Source: Micromonospora sp. WMMD961 (GTDB lineage Bacteria > Actinomycetota > Actinomycetes > Mycobacteriales > Micromonosporaceae). From it: DNA of 64,000 nt. The notes beneath the pieces are model-generated. The model was not told where the DNA came from. It saw nothing but the letters and a program-made list of their open reading frames with translations, and ran no database searches. Made by a program: the position numbers and the translations under genes. This document shows positions 57,640 through 64,000 of this stretch, piece after piece (the stretch's first letter is position 1; every line of letters begins with the position of its first letter). The stretch covers positions 3,197,501 to 3,261,500 of the forward strand of contig NZ_JARUBJ010000002.1 in assembly GCF_029626145.1 (NCBI RefSeq), in the 5' to 3' direction.

Positions 57640-57835
57640 GCGCTCCCGCCTGCCCTCCCTGAACGTGGCCGGCCGGCCGGTCGGAGCGGGGCAGGTCGGT
57701 GAGGTTGGCCAGTCCTTCGTCGGCGAACCTGCCAACCAGGCCAACTGCGTAGCTGTTGGCTACGCCCTCCTTCACCGGTAAGGCAGCCGCCATGAGCAGT
57801 CCGACCTGCTGGGACGTGGCGGGGGTGAGGTCCAC
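57640..57835 (-). pseudogene. IS630-type transposase N-terminal remnant
   Basis: Minus-strand translation gives GLLMAAALPVKEGVANS and GRFADEGLANLTDLPRSDRP. The latter closely resembles the second helix-turn-helix region of IS630 transposases (GRFADxGLAGLADxPRSGRP, from memory). The middle of the usual double HTH is missing, and there is no DDE domain, so this is a decayed fragment. Confidence 0.45.
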
Positions 57836-58063
57836 CGTAGACGCAACCGCCGTACTGGCCCGTGCGTGCTGCGGCGTCCAACGCGCTCTGGATGGACGAC
57901 GTCGCGTTCCCGCTGCTGTGCAGGCACGGCATGCGGGTGGAGTGGAACCGACAGCAGTCCCGGCGGATCAGGGTCACCGGTGCCCCGGTGGTACGCGCGG
58001 TTGGGCTGAACGCCACTGGGCCAGCCCACATCGCGACCCCTAGTTTAGTGAGGCCCATCTATA

Positions 58064-58092
58064 TTGACGTTCGGCGTTGGTGAGGACAGGAT
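58064..58092 (+). promoter_or_regulatory. Candidate promoter of the esterase gene
   Basis: TTGACG (58064-58069) and CAGGAT (58087-58092) are separated by 17 bases, about 40 bases before the esterase ATG. Confidence 0.45.
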
Positions 58093-58132
58093 CTCGGCAC
58101 CACCACCACCGTAATCCCTTCTGGGAGTCGCC

Positions 58133-59026
58133 ATGACCCGTCCTCGCCTGCCCCTCCTGCGGGCAGCCACCCGGCTGGCCGCACTGGCCCTGGCCACCGC
58201 CGGTGTGCTGCTCACCGTCGCCACCCCTGCCAATGCGGCCGTGCCCACCGGCCGTTACGTCGCGCTGGGCGACTCGTACACCGCCGGCCCGCTGATCCCC
58301 ACCCAGGTCGACCTCAACTGCCTGCGGTCCAACCGCAACTACCCCTCGCTGGTGGCCGCTGCCGCCGGCTCGTCGTCGTTCGCCGACGTGAGCTGTTCCG
58401 GAGCCACCACTGACGACATCCTCTTCGGCGGCAGCGGTCAGTTGGGCACCGCGCTGCCACCGCAGCTGAACGCGGTCACGTCGAACACGGCGCTGGTGAC
58501 GGTGCAGATCGGCGGTAACGACATCGGGTTCTCCGGCATCATCGGCGACTGCGCCGAGGCGAGCTTCAGCAGCCCGCTCGGGTCGCCGTGCAAGAACCGC
58601 TACACCGCCGGTGGCGTCGACCAGTTGCAGGCGAGGATCGCCGCCGCCACGCCGAAGGTGACCGCCGTGCTCCAGGCGGTCCGCCGGGCCGCGCCGAGCG
58701 CGCGGGTCGTGGTGCTGGGATACCCGGCGATCCTGCCGGACAGCGGGTACGGCTGCTGGCCCGTCGTCCCGATCGCCTACCAGGACGTGCCGTACCTGCG
58801 CGGCATCGAGAAGTCGCTGAACGCGATGCTGGCCAGCGCCGCGAGTGCGAACGGGGCAACCTACTCCGACGTCTACACCCCGTCGATCGGCCGTGACGCG
58901 TGCAAGGGCAGCGGCACCCGCTGGGTCGAGGGGCTGGTGCCGCAGAACTCGGCCGCGCCGTTCCACCCGAACGCCCGGGGTGAACAGGGCATGGCCACCG
59001 CTCTGCTCGCCACGTTGAACAACTGA
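58133..59026 (+). CDS. Secreted SGNH/GDSL esterase-lipase
   Basis: A 297-residue exported esterase. Signal peptide of about 35 residues (ending ANAAVP). SGNH blocks in order: GDSYTAG with catalytic Ser, Gly in block II, QIGGNDIGF, and the catalytic His in FHPNARGEQGM. Six Cys are placed as in Streptomyces-type GDSL lipases with three disulfides. The ATG follows GGGAGTCGCC. A terminator follows immediately. Confidence 0.92.
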   Translation: MTRPRLPLLRAATRLAALALATAGVLLTVATPANAAVPTGRYVALGDSYTAGPLIPTQVDLNCLRSNRNYPSLVAAAAGSSSFADVSCSGATTDDILFGGSGQLGTALPPQLNAVTSNTALVTVQIGGNDIGFSGIIGDCAEASFSSPLGSPCKNRYTAGGVDQLQARIAAATPKVTAVLQAVRRAAPSARVVVLGYPAILPDSGYGCWPVVPIAYQDVPYLRGIEKSLNAMLASAASANGATYSDVYTPSIGRDACKGSGTRWVEGLVPQNSAAPFHPNARGEQGMATALLATLNN

Positions 59027-59043
59027 CCCCTCCGTGATCGGTT

Positions 59044-59077
59044 GAGCCGGCCCCGGCGGAAGCGGCGGGGCCGGCTC
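59044..59077 (+). terminator. Hairpin terminator after the esterase
   Basis: A 12-bp perfect stem (GAGCCGGCCCCG pairing with CGGGGCCGGCTC) with a 10-base loop, 17 bases after the stop. Confidence 0.8.
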
Positions 59078-59185
59078 GCGGGTGGTCCGACGCTCTCCGC
59101 ACGCGGCGTCGACCTCGTGCGCCGGGAGGTCGAACGCCCGCCGACGGTCTCCCCGGGCGCTCGCGCTCCTCGCGGTGCGGACGTC

Positions 59186-59902
59186 TCACCCAGGCCGGCG
59201 TGGCGGTGCCCAGCCACGTCGGTGCAGCCGTTCGATGCCGTCGAGGAGCAGGTCCAACGCGAACTCGAACTCGAACTGGTCGTCGCAGCCCTGCCCGAGG
59301 ACGGACGCGTCGTCGTGCGACGCCGCCAGGGCGATTTCTGCGACGTGCGGGAACCTGGCCGCGATCTCCGGTGGTAGGGCCGTCGGCGGGGCCGGGTCGG
59401 CCCGGCCGGACCGACCGGCGCGTCGGTCGGCGTCGAAGAGTTCCTGACTGAAGCCGAGGATCCGGCTGCCCATCGCGTGCATCACGTGATGGGTGAGATC
59501 GACGGAGAATCCGCCGGCCCGGAACGTCCCGATCATGGAGTCGAGGTAGGCCAGGAGGGCTGGCGTCGCCATGTTCCGCGACTCGATCGCCAGCGGTGCC
59601 CACGGATGCCGCTGCAGCACCTCCCGCGCCGAGAGGATGCGCCCGCGGATCGCACGCTTCCAGTCGACGCCGGGCTCGGGCGCGCCGATCTCGCCGACGA
59701 CCACGTCGATCATGCCGTCGAGCAGTTCGTCCTTGTTGGCCACGTGCTTGTAGAGCGCCATCGGCACGACGCCGAGGTCCTGAGCGAGGTTGCGCATGCT
59801 GAGGGACTCGATGCCGGCCTCGTCGGCGAGCGCGACGGCGGCGCGTAGGACCCGGTCCCTGCTCAGCGGCGTGCGGGGCAGCGTCTCCGCCTGCTCGACC
59901 AT
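59186..59902 (-). CDS. TetR-family repressor (dehydrogenase unit)
   Basis: A 238-residue regulator of the TetR_C-type tetracycline-repressor-like group: TPLSRDRVLRAAVALADEAG, then SMRNLAQDLGVVPMALYKHV (recognition helix), and a long ligand domain. It is divergent from the quinone-oxidoreductase-like gene across a 115-bp region with two perfect 17-bp operators, so it is very probably the local repressor of that gene and of itself. Confidence 0.93.
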   Translation of the reverse strand: MVEQAETLPRTPLSRDRVLRAAVALADEAGIESLSMRNLAQDLGVVPMALYKHVANKDELLDGMIDVVVGEIGAPEPGVDWKRAIRGRILSAREVLQRHPWAPLAIESRNMATPALLAYLDSMIGTFRAGGFSVDLTHHVMHAMGSRILGFSQELFDADRRAGRSGRADPAPPTALPPEIAARFPHVAEIALAASHDDASVLGQGCDDQFEFEFALDLLLDGIERLHRRGWAPPRRPG

Positions 59903-59944
59903 CTCGCTCCTCGTCGTCCGTGGACAACCGAAACCCTAATCCCC

Positions 59945-59973
59945 TTGACCGGTGTACGGCGTACACCTATCGT
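59945..59973 (+). promoter_or_regulatory. Promoter of the oxidoreductase gene
   Basis: TTGACC (59945-59950) and TATCGT (59968-59973) are separated by exactly 17 bases, and the whole spacer is operator 1. The transcript would start near 59980, just before operator 2. Confidence 0.7.
59951..59967. promoter_or_regulatory. TetR operator 1
   Basis: GGTGTACGGCGTACACC is a 17-bp palindrome with a central unpaired base. It occupies the spacer between the -35 and -10 boxes. Confidence 0.85.
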
Positions 59974-59983
59974 TGTGGGTGTC

Positions 59984-60000
59984 GGTGTACGCCGTACACC
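59984..60000. promoter_or_regulatory. TetR operator 2
   Basis: GGTGTACGCCGTACACC is the exact reverse complement of operator 1, 33 bp (about three helical turns) away, in the early transcribed region. Confidence 0.85.
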
Positions 60001-60017
60001 AGGGGAGGAGTGAAGCC

Positions 60018-60998
60018 ATGAAGGCGATCGTCCAGGACCGGTACGGGCCATCCGAAACGCTCAGCCTCGCGGATGTGGACACGCCGGTGCCCGCCCCCGA
60101 CGAGGTGCTCGTGCGGGTCGAGGCCGCCGCGCTCAACGCGTACGACTGGCACGTCATGCGGGGCGATCCGCGGGTGGCCCGCCTGGCGCTGGGGCGGTCC
60201 CGGCCCCGGGCGCGTATCCGTGGGCGGGACTTCGCCGGGCGGGTCGAGGCCGTCGGTTCCCGCGTTCGGGAGATCCACCCGGGCGACGCCGTCTTCGGCG
60301 ATCTCGGCGAGGCCAACGGCGCGTTCGCGGAGTACGTGTGCGTATCCGAGAACCTGGTCACGGCGAAGCCGGCGAACCTGACCCCGCAGCAGGCCGCCGC
60401 CCTGCCGTTGGCCGGCGTCACCGCGCTCATGGGCCTGGACGCCGGGCAGGTCCGGCCCGGCCACCGCGTCCTGGTCAACGGCGCCTCCGGTGGGGTCGGC
60501 ACTCTCGCCGTCCAGCTGGCCACGGTGCTCGGCGCGACAGTGACCGCCGTCTGCAGCACCCGCAACGTCGACCTGGTCCGTTCCCTCGGTGCCGAGCACG
60601 TCGTCGACTACACCCGTGACGACTTCGCCCGCGACGCCCGCCGCTACGAGATGGTGTTCGACCTGGTCGGCAACCGTTCCCTGCGGGCGCTGCGGCGGGT
60701 GCTGACCCCGACCGGGACGCTGGTGCTCTCCGGCGGAGGCGTGTTCCGCGGCGGCAGCCTCATCGGGCCGATCGGCCTGATCGCGCGCGGGCGGCTGCTG
60801 GCGCCCTTCGTCCGGCACCGCATCGTCGTCCTCACTGCCGTGCCCGGTCGGCGGCACCTCGACACGCTGCGCGCGTACGCCGAAACCGGCCGTCTCACCC
60901 CGGTCATCGACCGGAGTTATCCCCTGCACGAGGTACCGAAGGCGATGCGGTACCTCGAAGACGAGCACGCCCGGGCCAAGGTCGTCATCACCGTCTGA
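60018..60998 (+). CDS. Zinc-free MDR alcohol dehydrogenase / quinone oxidoreductase-like
   Basis: A 326-residue medium-chain dehydrogenase of the quinone oxidoreductase type: substrate domain MKAIVQDRYGPSETL..., then the NADPH-binding Rossmann fold VLVNGASGGVGTLAVQLA. The Cys/His zinc ligands of alcohol dehydrogenases are absent. Probable detoxification reductase. The ATG follows AGGGGAGGAGTGAAGCC; an in-frame ATG at 59952 would lie inside the operator and is rejected. Confidence 0.9.
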   Translation: MKAIVQDRYGPSETLSLADVDTPVPAPDEVLVRVEAAALNAYDWHVMRGDPRVARLALGRSRPRARIRGRDFAGRVEAVGSRVREIHPGDAVFGDLGEANGAFAEYVCVSENLVTAKPANLTPQQAAALPLAGVTALMGLDAGQVRPGHRVLVNGASGGVGTLAVQLATVLGATVTAVCSTRNVDLVRSLGAEHVVDYTRDDFARDARRYEMVFDLVGNRSLRALRRVLTPTGTLVLSGGGVFRGGSLIGPIGLIARGRLLAPFVRHRIVVLTAVPGRRHLDTLRAYAETGRLTPVIDRSYPLHEVPKAMRYLEDEHARAKVVITV

Positions 60999-61089
60999 CC
61001 TGCCACGACGGCCCGCTCCGCCACCGAGCGGCGGCCCGATCCGGCATCGCGGTGCTTGAGATCGCGGAAACCGGGGTACCGAAAGTGTC

Positions 61090-62592
61090 ATGCCGAATGT
61101 GGGGCAAGTCGTCGGAGACCGGTACCGTCTGGTCGAGAGCATCGCCAGCGGTGGGATGGGTGACGTCTGGCGGGCGGTCGACGAGACCCTGGACCGCTGC
61201 GTCGCGGTCAAGATGCTGCAGAGTCGACTGGTCGCCGACGCCGGCTTCGGCGAGCGGTTCCGGCGCGAGGCTCGGGCGATGGCGGCCCTGCGGCACCCCG
61301 GCGTCGCCCAGGTCTACGACTACGGTGAGGTCTCCGAGCCCGACGCGCTCGCGTACATCGTGATGGAGTGTGTCCAGGGGCAGCCCCTGTCGGAGCGGAT
61401 CGCCGAGGTCGGTCGGCTGGGCGTGGCCGAGACCATGTCGATCGCCGCGCAGACCGCTGGTGCGCTGCAGGCCGCCCACGACGCCGGCGTCGTGCACCGC
61501 GACGTGAAGCCCAGCAACCTGGTCATCGAGCCGGACGGGCACGTCGTGCTCGTCGACTTCGGTGTCGCGGTGACGCAGGAGGCGGCGAGCCTGACCGGTA
61601 CGAACCAGGTGGTCGGCACCGCCCTCTATATGGCGCCGGAGCAGGTCACCAGGAATGAGACCACGCCGGCGATCGACATCTACGCGCTGGGCGCCGTCGT
61701 CTACCACTGCCTCGCCGGCAGGCCTCCGCACCAGGGTGAGAACGCTGTCGCGGTGGCTCTGCGGCATCTCCAAGAGGAGCCACCACCCCTGCCTGCGGAC
61801 GTCCCGGAGGCGGTGCGGCGGTTGGTCGACACCGCGATGGCGAAGCAGCCCGCTCATCGCTTCCCGACGGCGGCGGCCATGGCCACGGCCGCGCAGACAC
61901 TCGCGGATTCGTCCGACCAGTCGCTGCCGACCGTCGTCGCGGCATCGGGGACCGCCGTCACGGCACCGCTCGGAGCGCCGATCCAGCGCACCGACGTCCC
62001 GCGGCCGGTCGTCGGCAGCGTGGCGAAGCGGTCGGGCGTCCCCGGGCCTAAGGGTCTCGCGGTGCTGCTCGGGTCGATGGTCGCCGCGGCCGCCGTCCTG
62101 GTGTTCGCCGATCCCACCGGGATGATGCCGGGCCGGACCGGTCAACCGTCGACCCCGCCAGCGGTGTCGCCGCCGGCCCCGTCGCAACGCGACCCGGGTC
62201 CGGGCGGCGGCGGCGGTGACCCGGCCAACAGCGATTCCGCGGGCCTGCCGGTCCGGGCCACCGGCTCGCCGACCCCGACGCCCAGCGGCTCGGCCGGTCC
62301 GGGGACCGTCGACCAGTCGACGCCGCCCGGTGAGAGCACCGAGGGTGGGGCAACGCCCACTCCGTCCGAGAGCGCCCCGACCGACCCGACGGCGGCTCCG
62401 ACGGGTGGGACGACGGCGGCACCGACCGAGTCGTCCTCCGAGGAGCCCGCGGAGCCCGAGGAGGAGCCCGCGGCGCCCGAGGAGGAGCCCGCGGAGCCCG
62501 AGGAGCCCGAGGAGGAGGCGGCGGCGGACCCGACGCGGACACCGCCGACGCCGGAGTCGGCAGCCGAGACGTCAGCGGTACCGCAGGTCTAG
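61090..62592 (+). CDS. Membrane Ser/Thr protein kinase (PknB-like, no PASTA)
   Basis: A 500-residue Hanks-type kinase. Kinase domain at about 10-270 with GGMGDVWRA, VAVKML (Lys), HRDVKPSN, VDFG and MAPEQ. Then a juxtamembrane region, one membrane segment (GLAVLLGSMVAAAAVLVFA near 325-345) and an extracellular tail of about 150 residues made of Ser/Thr/Pro and Glu/Pro repeats instead of PASTA domains. The tail suggests cell-wall-spanning sensing or a spacer. It stands alone. Confidence 0.92.
   Translation: MPNVGQVVGDRYRLVESIASGGMGDVWRAVDETLDRCVAVKMLQSRLVADAGFGERFRREARAMAALRHPGVAQVYDYGEVSEPDALAYIVMECVQGQPLSERIAEVGRLGVAETMSIAAQTAGALQAAHDAGVVHRDVKPSNLVIEPDGHVVLVDFGVAVTQEAASLTGTNQVVGTALYMAPEQVTRNETTPAIDIYALGAVVYHCLAGRPPHQGENAVAVALRHLQEEPPPLPADVPEAVRRLVDTAMAKQPAHRFPTAAAMATAAQTLADSSDQSLPTVVAASGTAVTAPLGAPIQRTDVPRPVVGSVAKRSGVPGPKGLAVLLGSMVAAAAVLVFADPTGMMPGRTGQPSTPPAVSPPAPSQRDPGPGGGGGDPANSDSAGLPVRATGSPTPTPSGSAGPGTVDQSTPPGESTEGGATPTPSESAPTDPTAAPTGGTTAAPTESSSEEPAEPEEEPAAPEEEPAEPEEPEEEAAADPTRTPPTPESAAETSAVPQV
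62439..62520 (+). repeat. In-frame 21-bp tandem repeat in the kinase tail
   Basis: About three and a half copies of a 21-bp unit encode EEPAEPE-type heptads, giving the acidic Pro/Glu stretch at the end of the kinase. Confidence 0.8.
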
Positions 62593-62647
62593 CAGCGGTG
62601 TGTCGAGGGCGACTGCGGTGGCTGGCGCCATCGGGCAGGATCGTCGC

Positions 62648-63082
62648 ATGGTGAGCATCAGCCAGGAGTCCCCTGACGAGACCGCGCTGCGGCTGCGGCA
62701 GGTCATCGCGGCTGCGGAACTGGTCATCTTCGATGGTGAGTGGTCGTTTCGTGAGGCGCCGCTGAGTCAACCACCGGCCTTGACGGTTGACCTGCTTGCC
62801 GTGGTGCGCGACGAGGACCGGTGGTGCTGGCTTGCGCCAGCTGGCGGCGCCACCGACGGTGAACGCTTCACGGTGTTCTCGTTCCACTTCCCGCCCGGAA
62901 TGGACAACAGCGGGTTCGTCGGATGGCTGGCCACGGAGTTTAAACGCCGGCTGGGCACCGGGGTGTTCGTCATCTGTGGCCACAACAGCGACCGCGCTGG
63001 CATTTACGACTACTGGGGCTGCCCGGCGCAGGTCCGCGCCGAGGCTGTACAGGTCCTTGGCGAGCTGCGCGCCGGTCGGTAG
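62648..63082 (+). CDS. Conserved protein of unknown function (DUF6196-like)
   Basis: A 144-residue soluble protein beginning VSISQESPDETALRLRQVIAAAELVIFDGEW, with VVRDEDRWCWLAPA and HFPPGMDNSGFVGWLATEFKRRLGTGVFVICGHN. It matches what I remember of the small DUF6196 family; no function is known. The start ATG at 62648 is 55 bases after the kinase stop. The terminator at 63172 follows. Confidence 0.65.
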   Translation: MVSISQESPDETALRLRQVIAAAELVIFDGEWSFREAPLSQPPALTVDLLAVVRDEDRWCWLAPAGGATDGERFTVFSFHFPPGMDNSGFVGWLATEFKRRLGTGVFVICGHNSDRAGIYDYWGCPAQVRAEAVQVLGELRAGR

Positions 63083-63171
63083 AACCTCCAGGCCACGGCG
63101 AACGGAGGCGTGCAGCGTCATCGATTACGGGCGACGATCTGGGTCCCGCCGCGCGGACCCCGCATCGACGA

Positions 63172-63205
63172 CTCTGGCGTGGCGGCCGAGACCGCCACGC
63201 CAGAG
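63172..63205. terminator. Bidirectional hairpin terminator
   Basis: A perfect 14-bp stem (CTCTGGCGTGGCGG pairing with CCGCCACGCCAGAG) with a 6-base loop between two convergent genes. Confidence 0.85.
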
Positions 63206-63230
63206 GTGTGACTTCAGCAGTCGCGCACCG

Positions 63231-64000
63231 TCAGCTGGTACGACAGCTGACCGTCGGCCAGGTCCAGTTGCCGTTGGCCATGACCGTGATGCCGAAGTTG
63301 TTGCCGTTGCCGTTCGGCCTGGCCGTCACCGTGCCGCTGGTGCCGCTGACGGAGGCGTTCCAACTGTTCTGGATGCTCTGGCCGCCGTTGAGACCGAGGC
63401 TGACCACCCAGTTGTTGGTGCCGCTGACCGCGACGTTCAGGTTGAACCGGTCACCCCACTGCTGACCGGCCGAGAGCGTCGCGTTGCAGTTGCCGGTGCC
63501 CGGGTTGCCGGTGGTGGGCGGGGTGGTCGGGTTGCCGCCGCCGCCCTCCCAGACGGTGATGTCGGAGCTGCCTTGGCTCTGGTAGCCCTCGGTGGCCATG
63601 ATCTGGTACGCGTGGTTGCTGCCCAGGTTCAGGCCGGCGCGGGCCCAGGCGTCGAAGTGGTTGGCCGTGGTGATGGTGCCACTCGAACGCTTCTGCTGGC
63701 GGACGCTCCAGTACTGGTAGAACGTCTGGTTGCCGTCGATCGACGGGGCGTTGACCCGCTGGCTGCGGAGGATGTCGTAGGTGCCGCCGTCGGTGGTGAC
63801 CGTACCCAGTCGCTGCGCGCCGCTGCTCGGGTTGTAGCTACCGAAGTTCTCCACCACGTAGTACTCGATGAGCGGGTTGCGCGTCCACCCGTACAGGGCG
63901 AGGTAGGTGTTGTTGTTGCCCGGGTTGTAGCTGCCCGAGTAGCTGACCGTCCGTCGGTTACCGGTGGCCCAGCCCTTGCCGCCGACCCAGTTGTTGGTGC
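63231..64000 (-). CDS. GH11 endo-1,4-beta-xylanase with C-terminal CBM2 (5' end outside window)
   Basis: The visible 256 residues start inside the GH11 jelly roll: NNWVGGKGWATGNRRTV, YGWTRNPLIEYYVVENFGSY (catalytic nucleophile Glu in LIEYY), and the acid/base Glu in IMATEGYQS. A Gly/Thr/Pro linker (GGGGNPTTPPTTGNPG) and a CBM2 follow, with Cys at GNCNATLS and VSC near the end. The gene reads leftwards and its signal peptide lies beyond the window. With the GH62 enzyme it forms a xylan-degrading pair. Confidence 0.93.
   Translation of the reverse strand, partial: TNNWVGGKGWATGNRRTVSYSGSYNPGNNNTYLALYGWTRNPLIEYYVVENFGSYNPSSGAQRLGTVTTDGGTYDILRSQRVNAPSIDGNQTFYQYWSVRQQKRSSGTITTANHFDAWARAGLNLGSNHAYQIMATEGYQSQGSSDITVWEGGGGNPTTPPTTGNPGTGNCNATLSAGQQWGDRFNLNVAVSGTNNWVVSLGLNGGQSIQNSWNASVSGTSGTVTARPNGNGNNFGITVMANGNWTWPTVSCRTS

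Larger units (their letters stand above)
57623..58132. other. 510-bp region with transposase remnant
   Basis: There is no intact gene. The left part holds a degraded IS630-like remnant on the minus strand (annotated separately). The part at 57840-58030 has no recognisable coding sequence. The right end carries the promoter of the esterase gene. Confidence 0.55.

Overview
The window is very GC-rich DNA with strong third-position G/C bias, GTG/TTG as well as ATG starts and many 4-bp ATGA/GTGA gene overlaps. Together with modular PKS, MocR and TetR regulators, secreted GH62/GH11/GH95 enzymes with CBM2-type modules and a CebR-like operator, this suggests a filamentous actinomycete, most likely of the Micromonospora group (inference; no rRNA or tRNA is present to confirm it).

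Region 1 (1-20214) is the right part of a type I polyketide locus. A PKS polypeptide cut by the left window edge supplies two complete modules, KS-AT-KR-ACP and KS-AT-(dead KR)-ACP, and ends in a docking tail rather than a thioesterase. Behind it lie mutA-mutB (methylmalonyl-CoA mutase). Convergent to these are a phosphopantetheinyl transferase, a small DUF5988-like protein and a single-chain 1800-residue acyl-CoA carboxylase (BC-BCCP-CT). These supply extender units and activate carrier proteins.

Region 2 (20215-37392) is the most interesting part: a compact run of 14 same-strand genes (21965-35936), flanked by two MocR/GntR-aminotransferase regulators. It encodes a TrpE/PabB-like plus TrpG/PabA-like chorismate aminating pair, an SDR, a PaaK-like adenylate-forming enzyme, a BacA-like (prephenate decarboxylase) protein, an amidohydrolase, a free-standing PheRS B3/B4 editing-like domain, an ATP-grasp ligase, an MFS exporter, a TrpB2-like PLP enzyme, a flavodoxin-fold reductase, a cupin, an AroQ chorismate mutase and a UbiD-like decarboxylase. 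I read it as an uncharacterised pathway to a chorismate-derived, probably non-aromatic amino acid that is ligated, exported and tolerated through tRNA editing. A 161-bp MITE-like element with CTAG target duplications sits exactly at the junction of regions 1 and 2.

Region 3 (37400-53506) is mixed genome content: a lipoprotein, a WXG100-like gene trio, a GH95 fucosidase with palindromic operators, a DUF1963 protein, a methyltransferase, and a NarL-type two-component system divergent from a CMD/DUF6220/multicopper-oxidase operon, followed by OsmC and a secreted protein.

Region 4 (53583-64000) holds a CebR-type operator and GH62 arabinofuranosidase, a DHFR-like reductase, two TetR-controlled units (one with twin operators, one of which exactly fills a promoter spacer), a GDSL esterase, a degraded IS630-like remnant, a PASTA-less Ser/Thr kinase and a GH11 xylanase cut by the right edge.
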